Below, piece by piece: positions 1 to 9,219 of a DNA stretch of 64,000 bases; the first letter of the stretch is position 1, and the number at the start of each line of letters is the position of its first letter. This stretch comes from Chryseobacterium soli (GTDB lineage: Bacteria > Bacteroidota > Bacteroidia > Flavobacteriales > Weeksellaceae). The translations under genes were made by a program, and so were the position numbers. The notes under the pieces were generated by a model, which had not been told where the DNA came from, made no database searches, and saw only the letters and a list, made by a program, of their open reading frames with translations. The stretch covers positions 186,001 to 250,000 of the forward strand of contig NZ_JPRH01000002.1 of assembly GCF_000737705.1 (NCBI RefSeq), in the 5' to 3' direction.

Positions 1-780
1 ATCGTTTTTGTTAACCATCCCAAATACTATGATAAAGCCCTTAATTCTGCCGCTACGATCATCCTGATCGATAAAGAGGTGGAATGCCCGGAAGGTAAAG
101 CCCTTTTGGTTTCTGATGACCCTTTCAGAGACTTTAATACAATCAATACCCACTTTACGAGAATATATAATTTCACCGAAGAACTGCATGATGTAGAAGT
201 TGGAGAAGGTACTAAAATCCACTCTTCCGCAGTGATCGGTAATAATGTTAGGATCGGAAAAAATACCCTTATTTTCCCTAATGTAGTCATTGGAGACAGA
301 ACGGTTATTGGAGATAATGTCATCATTCAGTCCGGAACCATATTAGGCGGAGATGCTTTCTACTACAGAAAACTGAACGGAAATTTCGACAGGCTGATTT
401 CTGTAGGAAATGTTATTGTTGAAAACAATGTTGAGATCGGAAACAACTGTACCATCGACAGAGGAGTGACAGATTCTACCGTTATCGGGGAAGGTTCTGT
501 ATTAGACAACCAGATACAGGTAGGGCATGACACCGTTATTGGAAAAAAATGCCTTATTGCTTCTCAGGTAGGAATCGCGGGCTGCTGTATCATTGGTGAT
601 GAGGTTACATTATGGGGACAGGTAGGCGTTGCATCAGGCAATACCATTGAAAGCGGATCTGTGATTCTTGGAAAAACAGGAGTCAATAGAGACCTTGAAA
701 AAGGAACCTATATCGGGATGTTTGCCGAAGATTTTAAAACCTATCTGAAAAAAGAAGTAAAGCTGAGAAATCTCAAATAA
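1..780 (+). CDS. lpxD: LpxD-like UDP-3-O-acylglucosamine N-acyltransferase (5' end outside window)
   Basis: The reading frame is open from base 1, so this is the C-terminal part (about 259 residues) of a longer protein. The visible part is a left-handed beta-helix of hexapeptide repeats (many V-I-G-x-N and I-G-x-x triads), followed by a short helical C-terminus. The motif QIQVGHD at about base 520 matches the region of the catalytic His of LpxD, which transfers a 3-hydroxyacyl chain from acyl-ACP to UDP-3-O-acylglucosamine in lipid A synthesis. An internal ATG at 79 is not the real start, because homologous sequence continues upstream. Flavobacteria often carry a second LpxD-like gene next to sucD, so this may be that paralogue rather than the main lpxD. 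Confidence in the acyltransferase family is high; the exact substrate is inferred. Confidence 0.85.
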   Translation: MVFVNHPKYYDKALNSAATIILIDKEVECPEGKALLVSDDPFRDFNTINTHFTRIYNFTEELHDVEVGEGTKIHSSAVIGNNVRIGKNTLIFPNVVIGDRTVIGDNVIIQSGTILGGDAFYYRKLNGNFDRLISVGNVIVENNVEIGNNCTIDRGVTDSTVIGEGSVLDNQIQVGHDTVIGKKCLIASQVGIAGCCIIGDEVTLWGQVGVASGNTIESGSVILGKTGVNRDLEKGTYIGMFAEDFKTYLKKEVKLRNLK

Positions 781-820
781 ACAAATTGGAAGCTTTTATC
801 CAAAATCAAAGAAAATTAAG

Positions 821-828
821 TAAATTTG
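821..828 (+). promoter_or_regulatory. Candidate -7 element for sucD
   Basis: TAAATTTG matches the flavobacterial -7 consensus TAnnTTTG, 43 bases upstream of the sucD start. No convincing -33 element is visible at the usual distance. Confidence 0.45.
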
Positions 829-870
829 TGAGCATTAATAAAAGTATAAATAAATTAAAACAACAATAAA

Positions 871-1743
871 ATGTCAATTTTAGTAAACAAAGATTCTAAA
901 GTAATTGTACAAGGATTTACAGGGAACGAAGGTACTTTCCATGCAGGCCAGATGATTGAATACGGAACCAATGTCGTAGGTGGTGTTACTCCAGGAAAAG
1001 GAGGTAGCGAGCACTTAGGAAAACCTGTATTCAACACGGTAGCTGATGCTGTTGAAAAAGCTGGAGCTAACGTAAGTATCATTTTCGTACCACCTGCATT
1101 TGCTGCAGATGCTATTATGGAAGCTGCAGAAGCAGGGATCAAAGTAATCGTATGTATTACTGAAGGTATTCCTGTAGCAGATATGGTAAAAGTAAAATCT
1201 TATATCGCTGACAGAGACTGCAGATTAATCGGTCCAAACTGTCCGGGAATTATTACTTCTGAAGAAGCTAAAATTGGTATTATGCCAGGTTTCGTTTTCA
1301 AAAAAGGAAAAGTAGGTATTGTTTCTAAATCAGGAACTTTAACTTATGAAGCTGCAGACCAGGTGGTAAAAGCTGGTTTCGGTGTTTCTACAGCAATCGG
1401 TATCGGTGGTGACCCAATCATCGGAACAACAACAAGAGAAGCTTTGGAATTATTCATCAACGATCCTGAAACTGAAGCGGTGGTAATGATCGGTGAAATT
1501 GGTGGCGGACTGGAAGCTGAAGCAGCAAGATGGTACAAAGCTAGCGGATCTACAAAACCAGTAGTAGGATTTATCGCAGGACAAACTGCTCCTAAAGGAA
1601 GAACAATGGGACACGCTGGTGCTATCGTAGGAGGTGATGAAGATACTGCTCAGGCAAAAATGCAGATCATGAGAGAAAACGGAATCAACGTAGTAGATTC
1701 TCCTGCTGATATCGGAGCAACTGTTGCGAAAATTTTAGCATAA
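871..1743 (+). CDS. sucD: Succinate-CoA ligase, ADP-forming, alpha subunit
   Basis: A full-length SucD of 290 residues, the usual length. It forms the CoA-binding alpha subunit of succinyl-CoA synthetase, which converts succinyl-CoA to succinate with nucleotide triphosphate formation in the TCA cycle. The N-terminal Rossmann-like CoA-binding domain carries [12 protein letters not shown], the ligase domain carries the GPNCPG motif, and the phosphorylated active-site His lies in GHAGAIVGG (His248). The beta subunit sucC is not beside it, as is common in flavobacteria. Codon usage is that of a highly expressed gene. Confidence 0.97.
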   Translation: MSILVNKDSKVIVQGFTGNEGTFHAGQMIEYGTNVVGGVTPGKGGSEHLGKPVFNTVADAVEKAGANVSIIFVPPAFAADAIMEAAEAGIKVIVCITEGIPVADMVKVKSYIADRDCRLIGPNCPGIITSEEAKIGIMPGFVFKKGKVGIVSKSGTLTYEAADQVVKAGFGVSTAIGIGGDPIIGTTTREALELFINDPETEAVVMIGEIGGGLEAEAARWYKASGSTKPVVGFIAGQTAPKGRTMGHAGAIVGGDEDTAQAKMQIMRENGINVVDSPADIGATVAKILA

Positions 1744-1760
1744 TTAAAAAACAAAACAAT

Positions 1761-2429
1761 ATGAAAAAACTTTTATTAGCCTCAGCATTGGCATTCTCTA
1801 CTTTATCTTTCGCCCAGATTGATTTTTCAAGTACGAGATTTGGTGTCACTGCGGGAGGAAACTATTCCCGAGTAAGAAATGCCCACAATCCTTCAGGAGC
1901 AAGATTTGCTTTTCAGGGAGGTGCTTTAGCCTTAATCCCTGTAGGGAAATCTAACCAGTTTTTCATTCAGCCCGAAGTTACCTATTACGGAGCAGGAGAA
2001 ACAGGAAAAGATAAAGATGCTAAAGGAAGAAGTGGATATGATGCAGTATATGCTAATAACTATCTGAGCGTGCCGATTTATTTTAAAGGCTATTTTTCAG
2101 AAGCTGAATCAGAGTTTTTTGGATTGGTAGGTCCTAGATTTAACTTTTTGGTAAGCCAAAATGTTAAAAACTCACCAGTAGGAAGAGAATATTATGACCC
2201 GGATGTTACTAATCCATTATATCCTGGAGTAACTGGAAAAGCTGCCAGTTTCAATTTCGGGATAGGATTGGGAGTTGGGTACAGCTACAAAAGACAGCTG
2301 GAATTAGCGCTGAAATATGATCTTGGTCTTTCCAATACATATCCAGGGCTTGATAACGAACCTAAAGGTACTACAAAATCCAAATCTGAACAGGTTATTA
2401 GTGTAACCCTAAGCTACATCTTTAAATAA
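1761..2429 (+). CDS. Outer-membrane beta-barrel protein, PorT-like family
   Basis: A 222-residue protein with a clear signal peptide ending in LSFAQ (about residue 19). The rest consists of alternating hydrophobic strands with Gly and aromatic residues, and it ends in a strand with a terminal Phe-Lys (SYIFK). This is the pattern of a small 8-strand outer-membrane barrel (OMP_b-brl_2/PorT-like). It starts 17 bases after sucD and may be read through from it, but no functional link is evident. The precise function is unknown. Confidence 0.8.
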   Translation: MKKLLLASALAFSTLSFAQIDFSSTRFGVTAGGNYSRVRNAHNPSGARFAFQGGALALIPVGKSNQFFIQPEVTYYGAGETGKDKDAKGRSGYDAVYANNYLSVPIYFKGYFSEAESEFFGLVGPRFNFLVSQNVKNSPVGREYYDPDVTNPLYPGVTGKAASFNFGIGLGVGYSYKRQLELALKYDLGLSNTYPGLDNEPKGTTKSKSEQVISVTLSYIFK

Positions 2430-2450
2430 AATTCTGTTTTCAGAAACATA

Positions 2451-2482
2451 AAAAATCCCAGGAAGAAATTCCCGGGATTTTT
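2451..2482. terminator. Bidirectional hairpin terminator
   Basis: AAAATCCC and GGGATTTT form a stem, extended by GGAA/TTCC around a GAAA loop and flanked by A and T tracts on the two sides. It lies between convergent genes, so it can stop both. Confidence 0.85.
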
Positions 2483-2501
2483 ATTTTTATATAGATGTAT
2501 C

Positions 2502-3812
2502 TTATCCTCTAATCCATTTCCAGAGCTCTTTTAAAGTAGCCTTATTTCCATACATTAAGATGCCTACCCTGTATATTTTTCCTGCCAGGAATATCATGAA
2601 AACAGTGGTAATCAGCAATAACGAAATAGAAAGTGCAATCTGCCAGGCCGGAACGCCAAAAGGAATCCTTGCAATCATCGCAACTGGCGAGGTAAAGGGA
2701 ATAATAGACAGCCAGAAGCCCAGAGGACCATCAGGATTGTTCATTAAAGAAAAACTTCCATACATTCCCAACGTCAGCGGTAAAATAGCAAATAAAGTAA
2801 ACTGCTGCGTTTCTGTCTCATTATCTACTGCAGAACCAATTGCAGCATATATTGAGCTGTAAAAGATATATCCTAACAGGAAAAAGACGATAAAGACAAA
2901 AATAATCAGCGGGAAATTCAGTTCCAGTAAACTGTGCGAAACCTGAGTTGCAATCTGGCCAATATCAAGTTTGCTCACCAATTCTTCATTGCCTCCCGGA
3001 ATATTTTTCTGGAAAGGCGAAAAGCCCGTATTAAGAACCAATGCTCCAATAACCGACATGGTGATCCAGATCGTGAATTGTGTCAGAGCAACCAGCGTTA
3101 CCCCTAAAATTTTTCCCATCATCAGCTCAAACGGCTTTACAGAAGAAATAATAATTTCAACCACACGGTTGTTTTTCTCCTCCAGAACACTTCTCATCAC
3201 TCTTACCCCATAAATGATAATAAACATAAAGGTGACGTACATCAACACCATGCTTAAACCGGTTTTAACACCGAAAGAAAGATCCGAATCCTCTTTATTA
3301 TTATCCGATACATTAATGGTTTTTAGCGTGAAATTTTTATCAAGATCATTAATTTGGGCTTGCTGGATTCCAAGTTGCTTGATTTTTTCTTTTTTGATGA
3401 CGTTGATAATATCTGAAACGATTCTCTGCTTGGTATCAAAGCCGATCTTATTATTAACGACCAATCTTGTGCTGTGTTCCAGCTCATCAAAATTTTGACT
3501 CTTTAATTCCGGTAAAATCAAAATACCATCCAATGATTCGTTGCCTTTTAAATTATTGATCTTGGATTTTTCATCAGCTGCAGAAACAAAGACATAATTA
3601 AGTTTGTCATTGGATTTTAACTGGTCTTTGAAAAGTCCGCTTTTATCAACCACTTCAATAATGCTGTGTGATTCATTCGCTTTGAACATTAATCCTACCA
3701 CAGCTCCGAATGCGATAATCATCACAGGAGCCAAAAGCGTCAATATAATGAAGGATTTTTTCTTAACCTGTGTAAGAAATTCCCTTTTTGTAATTAAAAA
3801 AATATTATTCAT
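2502..3812 (-). CDS. ABC transporter permease, NatB/ABC-2 type
   Basis: A 436-residue integral membrane protein. The N-terminal cytosolic stretch MNNIFLITKREFLTQVKKKSF leads into the first membrane span, a large extracytoplasmic domain follows (about residues 50-180), and five or more spans make up the C-terminal half. This is the layout of the ABC-2 permeases of the NatB group, which are often annotated as sodium exporters although the substrate is rarely shown. It starts 5 bases after the ATPase gene stop, so the two form one operon and one transporter. The substrate cannot be read from the sequence. Confidence 0.85.
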   Translation of the reverse strand: MNNIFLITKREFLTQVKKKSFIILTLLAPVMIIAFGAVVGLMFKANESHSIIEVVDKSGLFKDQLKSNDKLNYVFVSAADEKSKINNLKGNESLDGILILPELKSQNFDELEHSTRLVVNNKIGFDTKQRIVSDIINVIKKEKIKQLGIQQAQINDLDKNFTLKTINVSDNNKEDSDLSFGVKTGLSMVLMYVTFMFIIIYGVRVMRSVLEEKNNRVVEIIISSVKPFELMMGKILGVTLVALTQFTIWITMSVIGALVLNTGFSPFQKNIPGGNEELVSKLDIGQIATQVSHSLLELNFPLIIFVFIVFFLLGYIFYSSIYAAIGSAVDNETETQQFTLFAILPLTLGMYGSFSLMNNPDGPLGFWLSIIPFTSPVAMIARIPFGVPAWQIALSISLLLITTVFMIFLAGKIYRVGILMYGNKATLKELWKWIRG

Positions 3813-3817
3813 AAAAA

Positions 3818-4729
3818 TTAAGGATGATTACTTACGGCATTAATAAACACTTCATTCATGCTGGGAATTTTTTCGTCAAATGATCTTACTTTTCCAACAT
3901 TCACAAGATCCAGAATGATGCTGTTCTGATCACTGTTATTTTTTAAGTCAAAAGAAACCAGTTCATTTTCATGAGAAGAATTAAAAATCTCATACTTGGT
4001 TTTAAAATGTTCAAACTGGGCATCATCCACTTCAGAAAGCGTTACTCCGAAAATATTTTTCTTGAATTTTTCTCTCACATCAAAAACCTTTCCGTCGATG
4101 ATTTTTTTAGAATTGTTGATTAGCGCTACATAATCACACATTTCCTCAACACTTTCCATTCTATGGGTAGAAAGGATAATCGTAGTGCCGTTATTTTTAA
4201 GATCGATGATCTGATCTTTGATAAGATTAGCATTCACAGGGTCAAAACCTGAAAAAGGCTCATCTAATATCAAAAGATGCGGTCGGTGAAGAACAGTTAC
4301 TACAAACTGGATTTTCTGAGCCATCCCTTTTGAAAGTTCAGAGAGTTTTTTCTTCCACCATTGGTCGATATTCAGTTTTTCAAACCATTTTTTAGCTTCA
4401 TTCAGCGCATCGTTTTTAGTCATTCCCTTTAATTCTCCGAAATAAAGGATCTGATCGCCCACGGTCATGTTTTTATATAACCCTCTTTCTTCCGGCATAT
4501 AACCGATGTCGCGGATGTGGCTGGCGTTAAGCTTTTCTCCATTGATGAATACATCTCCGGAATCAGCCTGTGTAATCTGATTGATGATACGGATGAATGA
4601 AGTTTTTCCGGCTCCGTTGGGGCCTAAAAGACCATAAATGCTTGCGGGTGGGACGTGGATGCTGAAATCATCCAATGCGGTCTTTTTTCCTGCATTATAG
4701 GTCTTCGTAATATGTTCGGCTCTTAGCAT
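3818..4729 (-). CDS. ABC transporter ATP-binding protein, NatA type
   Basis: A 303-residue ABC ATPase. Walker A is GPNGAGKTS near residue 37, the ABC signature is LSKGMAQK, Walker B is LILDEPFSGFD, and the H-loop is STHR. After the nucleotide-binding domain comes a C-terminal domain of about 80 residues, typical of NatA-like ATPases (DUF4162 region). It is the first gene of a two-gene unit with the downstream permease, with a 5-base gap. Confidence 0.9.
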   Translation of the reverse strand: MLRAEHITKTYNAGKKTALDDFSIHVPPASIYGLLGPNGAGKTSFIRIINQITQADSGDVFINGEKLNASHIRDIGYMPEERGLYKNMTVGDQILYFGELKGMTKNDALNEAKKWFEKLNIDQWWKKKLSELSKGMAQKIQFVVTVLHRPHLLILDEPFSGFDPVNANLIKDQIIDLKNNGTTIILSTHRMESVEEMCDYVALINNSKKIIDGKVFDVREKFKKNIFGVTLSEVDDAQFEHFKTKYEIFNSSHENELVSFDLKNNSDQNSIILDLVNVGKVRSFDEKIPSMNEVFINAVSNHP

Positions 4730-4832
4730 TAAATTGTTTTTATAATGAGTATAAAAAAGTCCTGAAAGTTACGGAATAATTGAAATAGAAGTGCTGTAAA
4801 AGAAAAAATCCTGATGATTATCAGGATTTAAA

Positions 4833-5183
4833 TTATTGTTTTACTATTTGAGTAACCTTTTGCGTATTGTCGCTTAGAATATAGCGGATCAAATATTTTC
4901 CGGGTTTTAATCTTTCAATATTAATTTCTCCGGAGTTCATGTTGACAGCATAATTGGCGACTTGGGTTCCTAAAATAGAATAAAAAGTCACACTCTTGAT
5001 TCTTAATGCAGAATCTTTTGCCTTAATAATAAGGAAATCCTTTGCGGGATTTGGATAGGCAACCAGCACACCATCATCAGATTTCTGTGAGATGGAACCA
5101 GGCTCTCTAAGCTGAGCTTTAAAATTGTTGGAAAATCCAACAAAAGTGCCTAAAAATAAAAATAAAAGTAAAAGTTTTTTCAT
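4833..5183 (-). CDS. Miniature secreted protein that is mostly a T9SS type A sorting domain
   Basis: A longer open frame exists upstream, but the real start is the Met at 5183 because it begins a standard signal peptide (MKKLLLLFLFLGTFVGF). The mature part has only a linker of about 20 residues before the T9SS C-terminal sorting domain (AYPNPAKDFLIIKA ... GKYLIRYI ... QIVKQ). Such domains normally direct large cargo through the type IX secretion system; here almost no cargo is present. The gene is divergent from hemB. Its role is unknown; it may be a truncated former cargo protein or a small surface protein. Confidence 0.75.
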   Translation of the reverse strand: MKKLLLLFLFLGTFVGFSNNFKAQLREPGSISQKSDDGVLVAYPNPAKDFLIIKAKDSALRIKSVTFYSILGTQVANYAVNMNSGEINIERLKPGKYLIRYILSDNTQKVTQIVKQ

Positions 5184-5233
5184 CAAATTATAATTTCTTA
5201 AATCTATTCTAACAAAATTAAATAATTCTATAA

Positions 5234-6292
<1,059 letters not shown>

Positions 6293-6309
6293 TTATAAGC
6301 AATGATATA

Positions 6310-6341
6310 AGAAAAAACACCTCAAATTGAGGTGTTTTTCT
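6310..6341. terminator. Bidirectional hairpin terminator
   Basis: AAAACACCTCAA and TTGAGGTGTTTT form a near-perfect stem flanked by A and T tracts. It sits between the convergent hemB and the GG-leader peptide gene. Confidence 0.9.
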
Positions 6342-6346
6342 ATTTT

Positions 6347-6529
6347 TTATCCAAAACAGGCATTATAATGTGGCTTTCCTGGAACAATAGGATCCTTGCC
6401 ACTATTATCATATACACAAATATTGGAAGGACATAAGAACCATCCCGACTCGCAGTGACCGTTTGCGTCAGGCTGTCTAATGTTTCCACCATTAATCTGC
6501 TTTAGATCTTTTTTTGTTAATTTTTTCAT
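6347..6529 (-). CDS. Cys-rich bacteriocin-like peptide with GG leader
   Basis: The Met at 6529 is chosen as start because it opens a double-glycine leader, MKKLTKKDLKQINGG; the open frame extends further upstream but without coding character. The predicted core of 45 residues begins after Gly15 and has four cysteines (26, 33, 38, 58), enough for two disulfides, plus several Pro and Gly. Such peptides are annotated 'bacteriocin-like' in Chryseobacterium and are expected to be cut and exported by a peptidase-containing ABC transporter, which is not in this window. It lies 44 bases after the stop of the 242-residue protein, so the two are probably co-transcribed. Function is unproven. Confidence 0.7.
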   Translation of the reverse strand: MKKLTKKDLKQINGGNIRQPDANGHCESGWFLCPSNICVYDNSGKDPIVPGKPHYNACFG

Positions 6530-6573
6530 AGTAAAGTTGATTAGGTTAAGATCTCTAAGATAGTTAAAATATG

Positions 6574-7302
6574 TCACATAATGTTGAAATCTTTCCCCTT
6601 CGTAAATTTTGCTGCAAAAGGAGCCTGGTTTCCGGAATATTTTAATACAAAATGCTGCGTTGTGCCCGTATCAATTTTAGCATCAACTTCTACATCCTTT
6701 GTTTGAAAACTTACGTCAAGTTTTACTCCGGATTCTTTTTCCAGGAATATTTCAACGCTTTCTGCATAAAATAACGAAGTACTCAGATAATTGAACTTAA
6801 TGTTTTTTCTGTACGATTTGGATTCATTTTGGGTAAAGGCAGAATAATTTTTTAAAATTTCAATTCCCGGAGAGTCAATATTCGTAATTCTGGCTTTGGT
6901 AACGCCATTCACCCGTACCGAAAAGTTTTTGGCACTTTTAATATTTCCGTTAACCCCAATATTGAATAAAGAAGGTAGGGAAAGACCATATTCGATCATA
7001 TTGTCTTTGGTAAATTCAAAATCAGGAATTAGCGCCTGATGTTTTGGGGTCTTGATTAGCTGGTTTTTAACGATAGCCAGATTTTCACCGGAAAATAAAA
7101 ATCCAATCAGGTTGTTTTCTGTCGTTCTCCAGTTTCTTCCGTTCCATTCAAAAATTTCACACAACAGAGTGTCGGCGGAAGAGTGGGGAAGTAATTCCAT
7201 ATCCTGCCATTTGAATACTTCTTTGGCGTAGGGTCTGCGGTTGGTAATATTAATGCCCAGATCTAAAGCAAGAAGATCGGTCAGGTCTTGATTATTTTCC
7301 AT
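6574..7302 (-). CDS. Protein of unknown function, upstream of the GG-leader peptide
   Basis: A 242-residue protein with no signal peptide, no obvious membrane span and no motif I can name with confidence. It is predicted to be rich in beta strands, especially from about residue 120: alternating hydrophobic stretches such as NFSVRVNGVTKARI, SVEIFLEKESG and VEVDAKIDTG, ending with YSGNQAPFAAKF. The order and spacing of these segments faintly recall the bacterial gasdermin pore-forming fold, but the N-terminal acylated Cys and a neighbouring protease are missing, so this is only a structural guess. A candidate -7 element lies at 7370-7377. Confidence 0.6.
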   Translation of the reverse strand: MENNQDLTDLLALDLGINITNRRPYAKEVFKWQDMELLPHSSADTLLCEIFEWNGRNWRTTENNLIGFLFSGENLAIVKNQLIKTPKHQALIPDFEFTKDNMIEYGLSLPSLFNIGVNGNIKSAKNFSVRVNGVTKARITNIDSPGIEILKNYSAFTQNESKSYRKNIKFNYLSTSLFYAESVEIFLEKESGVKLDVSFQTKDVEVDAKIDTGTTQHFVLKYSGNQAPFAAKFTKGKDFNIM

Positions 7303-7369
7303 AATGCATGGTTCTTAGTTCGTGTCATAAAATTATAGAAATAAAATAGAAATGCAGTAGATCTTAATA

Positions 7370-7377
7370 CAAACTTA
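7370..7377 (-). promoter_or_regulatory. Candidate -7 element for the 242-residue protein and GG-leader peptide
   Basis: Read on the minus strand this is TAAGTTTG, a match to TAnnTTTG, 68 bases before the start at 7302. Confidence 0.35.
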
Positions 7378-7670
7378 TTTTGCAGTTAAGCCTTCTTCCA
7401 TATAGACCGCTATTTAATTTTTTGTAGTGTATTTATTGTTTTGATAAGTCAAAAAAAAAAATGTATTGATGATTAAACTTTAAAAAAGCGAAAAATATAT
7501 TGACTTGGATAAAGAAGTAAAAAACCACAAAACTTAAGGCTATTAATCAGTTTCTGTATTGAGTAATAATAACAAAAATCATGATAATTAAAATTTAATT
7601 ACAATAATATTTTGAATAAAATATATAATTAGCAAAAAATAATTACTTTTGAGCCAAAATTATTAACGAT

Positions 7671-7834
7671 ATAAGTGAGGCTTTATGTAATGGTTATTTA
7701 GGATTTTCTACTAAAAACACCACAGAATATACTTTTGTAACCATAAAAGAGGCACACTAAAAATTAGATTCAGAGGAAAACTTAGTATTCCTTCTGATGT
7801 AGGTAGTAATGCTTGGCTGAGTCAAGTATTATAA
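7671..7834 (+). pseudogene. Decayed coding fragment in a 551-base AT-rich gap
   Basis: The gap 7303-7853 has no intact gene. Near its right end one frame reads ALCNGYLGFSTKNTTEYTF and stops at 7758-7760. A second frame, entered at about 7754, continues with KLSIPSDVGSNAWLSQVL and stops at 7832-7834. The two pieces have protein-like composition and abut at a single shift, so they look like the C-terminal remnant of a lost gene. I do not recognise the family. The rest of the gap is very AT-rich and holds nothing else I can support. Confidence 0.3.
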
Positions 7835-7853
7835 ATTAAAAAAACAACACAAC

Positions 7854-9098
7854 ATGAGAAAAATTTATTCAATTAGTCTAGTACTATTGACTGCGGTTTT
7901 ATCCGCTCAAACAGGTATCAATACCGCTGAACCAAAAGCTACATTAGACGTTACCGGTTCACCATCAGATGCCAATCGTTTTGATGGTATTATCGCTCCA
8001 AGAATTACCGGAAATCAATTAAAATTAAAAACGTACACCGCCGATCAGAACGGAGCATTGGTTTATGTGACGGCTGCTGCAGATAATCCGCTTGCTACCG
8101 ATCAGACTGCCAATGTTACAAGTAATGGGTACTATTATTTCGATGCCTTGATTTTAAAATGGGTGAAACAAAATTTTCCAGATCCGAAAAATATGGAACC
8201 CTGGAGAATACAAGGCACCGTAAACCCAGCTTATGAAAATATCGAAGACATTTATCAAAAAGGTAAAGTTGCTATCGGTATCGACGAAACCTTTGTACCC
8301 ACCAAACAATTAGAAGTCGTTGGTGATTTCAAAACAGAAGCGAATATAGGGGGCCGCGCCATTGGTATTGAAACAAATTTTATGGGATCGGGAGTTAGTA
8401 TTTTATACAATGCGGATAATATAACCAATCCAACAGATATTGGAATGATCCAAATCCAACAGAATTCTATCCACCAGGTCGCACAGTCACCGACCAATAT
8501 AGGAGCCTTACAGGTTACACCGGGTATTGTAGATATTCAGGCTGGTGGTTCTGGATTTACCGACCAATCTTCTGTTATGCAGATATATGAAAATCAGGTT
8601 TCTTTAATAAGTCAAAAATCAAATCAGGATAATCAATCTGCTGTTCACGTTCGCGAACTAGATGGTGTTCAGTTTGAGTTTGGGAAAACGGCGACTCCTA
8701 CGGAAGGAAGCTATATTTTTCCTAAGACAGGGGGGAAAGCAAATCAGATTTTGGTAACGAATGGAGGAACTGCAGGAAATGGAATTAATGCTCAATTATC
8801 CTGGGCTAATATTGGTTCTGTAGCCGTTAATATCAGAACTTTTTCGGGAACAGTACAAGATACAGATGATACCGTTATTGCAACGGGTCCTATTAATTTG
8901 CCGGGTGCCACATCATTGAACAAAGGAAAAATTTATAAAATGTATATGGGTATTAATTCCAATATACTTATTTCCGGAAGTATTTCTTTTCTAGGAAATG
9001 TCTCTTCTAATTGGACACTTAATGATACTGTCGGAAACCGGGGGATTACTTTACAAAGCGATGGGTCCAATTGGATAGTTATAGGTAGAGCTAATTAA
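7854..9098 (+). CDS. Secreted surface protein of unknown function
   Basis: A 414-residue protein with a signal peptide (MRKIYSISLVLLTAVLSAQ) followed directly by TGINTAEPKATLDV, an opening shared by many secreted flavobacterial proteins of fibre-like or structural character. The body is rich in Asn, Thr, Gly and Ile and lacks Cys, typical of an extracytoplasmic beta protein. It lacks a recognisable T9SS sorting domain. A Gly/Asn-rich region around residues 130-290 is followed by a compact C-terminal domain. Nothing in the neighbourhood suggests a pathway. Confidence 0.65.
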   Translation: MRKIYSISLVLLTAVLSAQTGINTAEPKATLDVTGSPSDANRFDGIIAPRITGNQLKLKTYTADQNGALVYVTAAADNPLATDQTANVTSNGYYYFDALILKWVKQNFPDPKNMEPWRIQGTVNPAYENIEDIYQKGKVAIGIDETFVPTKQLEVVGDFKTEANIGGRAIGIETNFMGSGVSILYNADNITNPTDIGMIQIQQNSIHQVAQSPTNIGALQVTPGIVDIQAGGSGFTDQSSVMQIYENQVSLISQKSNQDNQSAVHVRELDGVQFEFGKTATPTEGSYIFPKTGGKANQILVTNGGTAGNGINAQLSWANIGSVAVNIRTFSGTVQDTDDTVIATGPINLPGATSLNKGKIYKMYMGINSNILISGSISFLGNVSSNWTLNDTVGNRGITLQSDGSNWIVIGRAN

Positions 9099-9206
9099 AA
9101 ATAATGGATTTTCTTTTTTCGTTTAAATAGATATATTATACATGCTGTACATTGAGAATGTCTGGTGAACTCTGTTTTAATATAAAGTTTGAATTCAAAA
9201 AAACTT

Positions 9207-9214
9207 TATCTTTG
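9207..9214 (+). promoter_or_regulatory. Candidate -7 element directly before lptB
   Basis: TATCTTTG matches TAnnTTTG and ends 5 bases before the ATG at 9220; TTTG at 9188-9191 could act as the upstream element with a short spacer. The position predicts a transcript that begins at or very near the start codon. Confidence 0.5.
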
Positions 9215-9219
9215 CTGCT

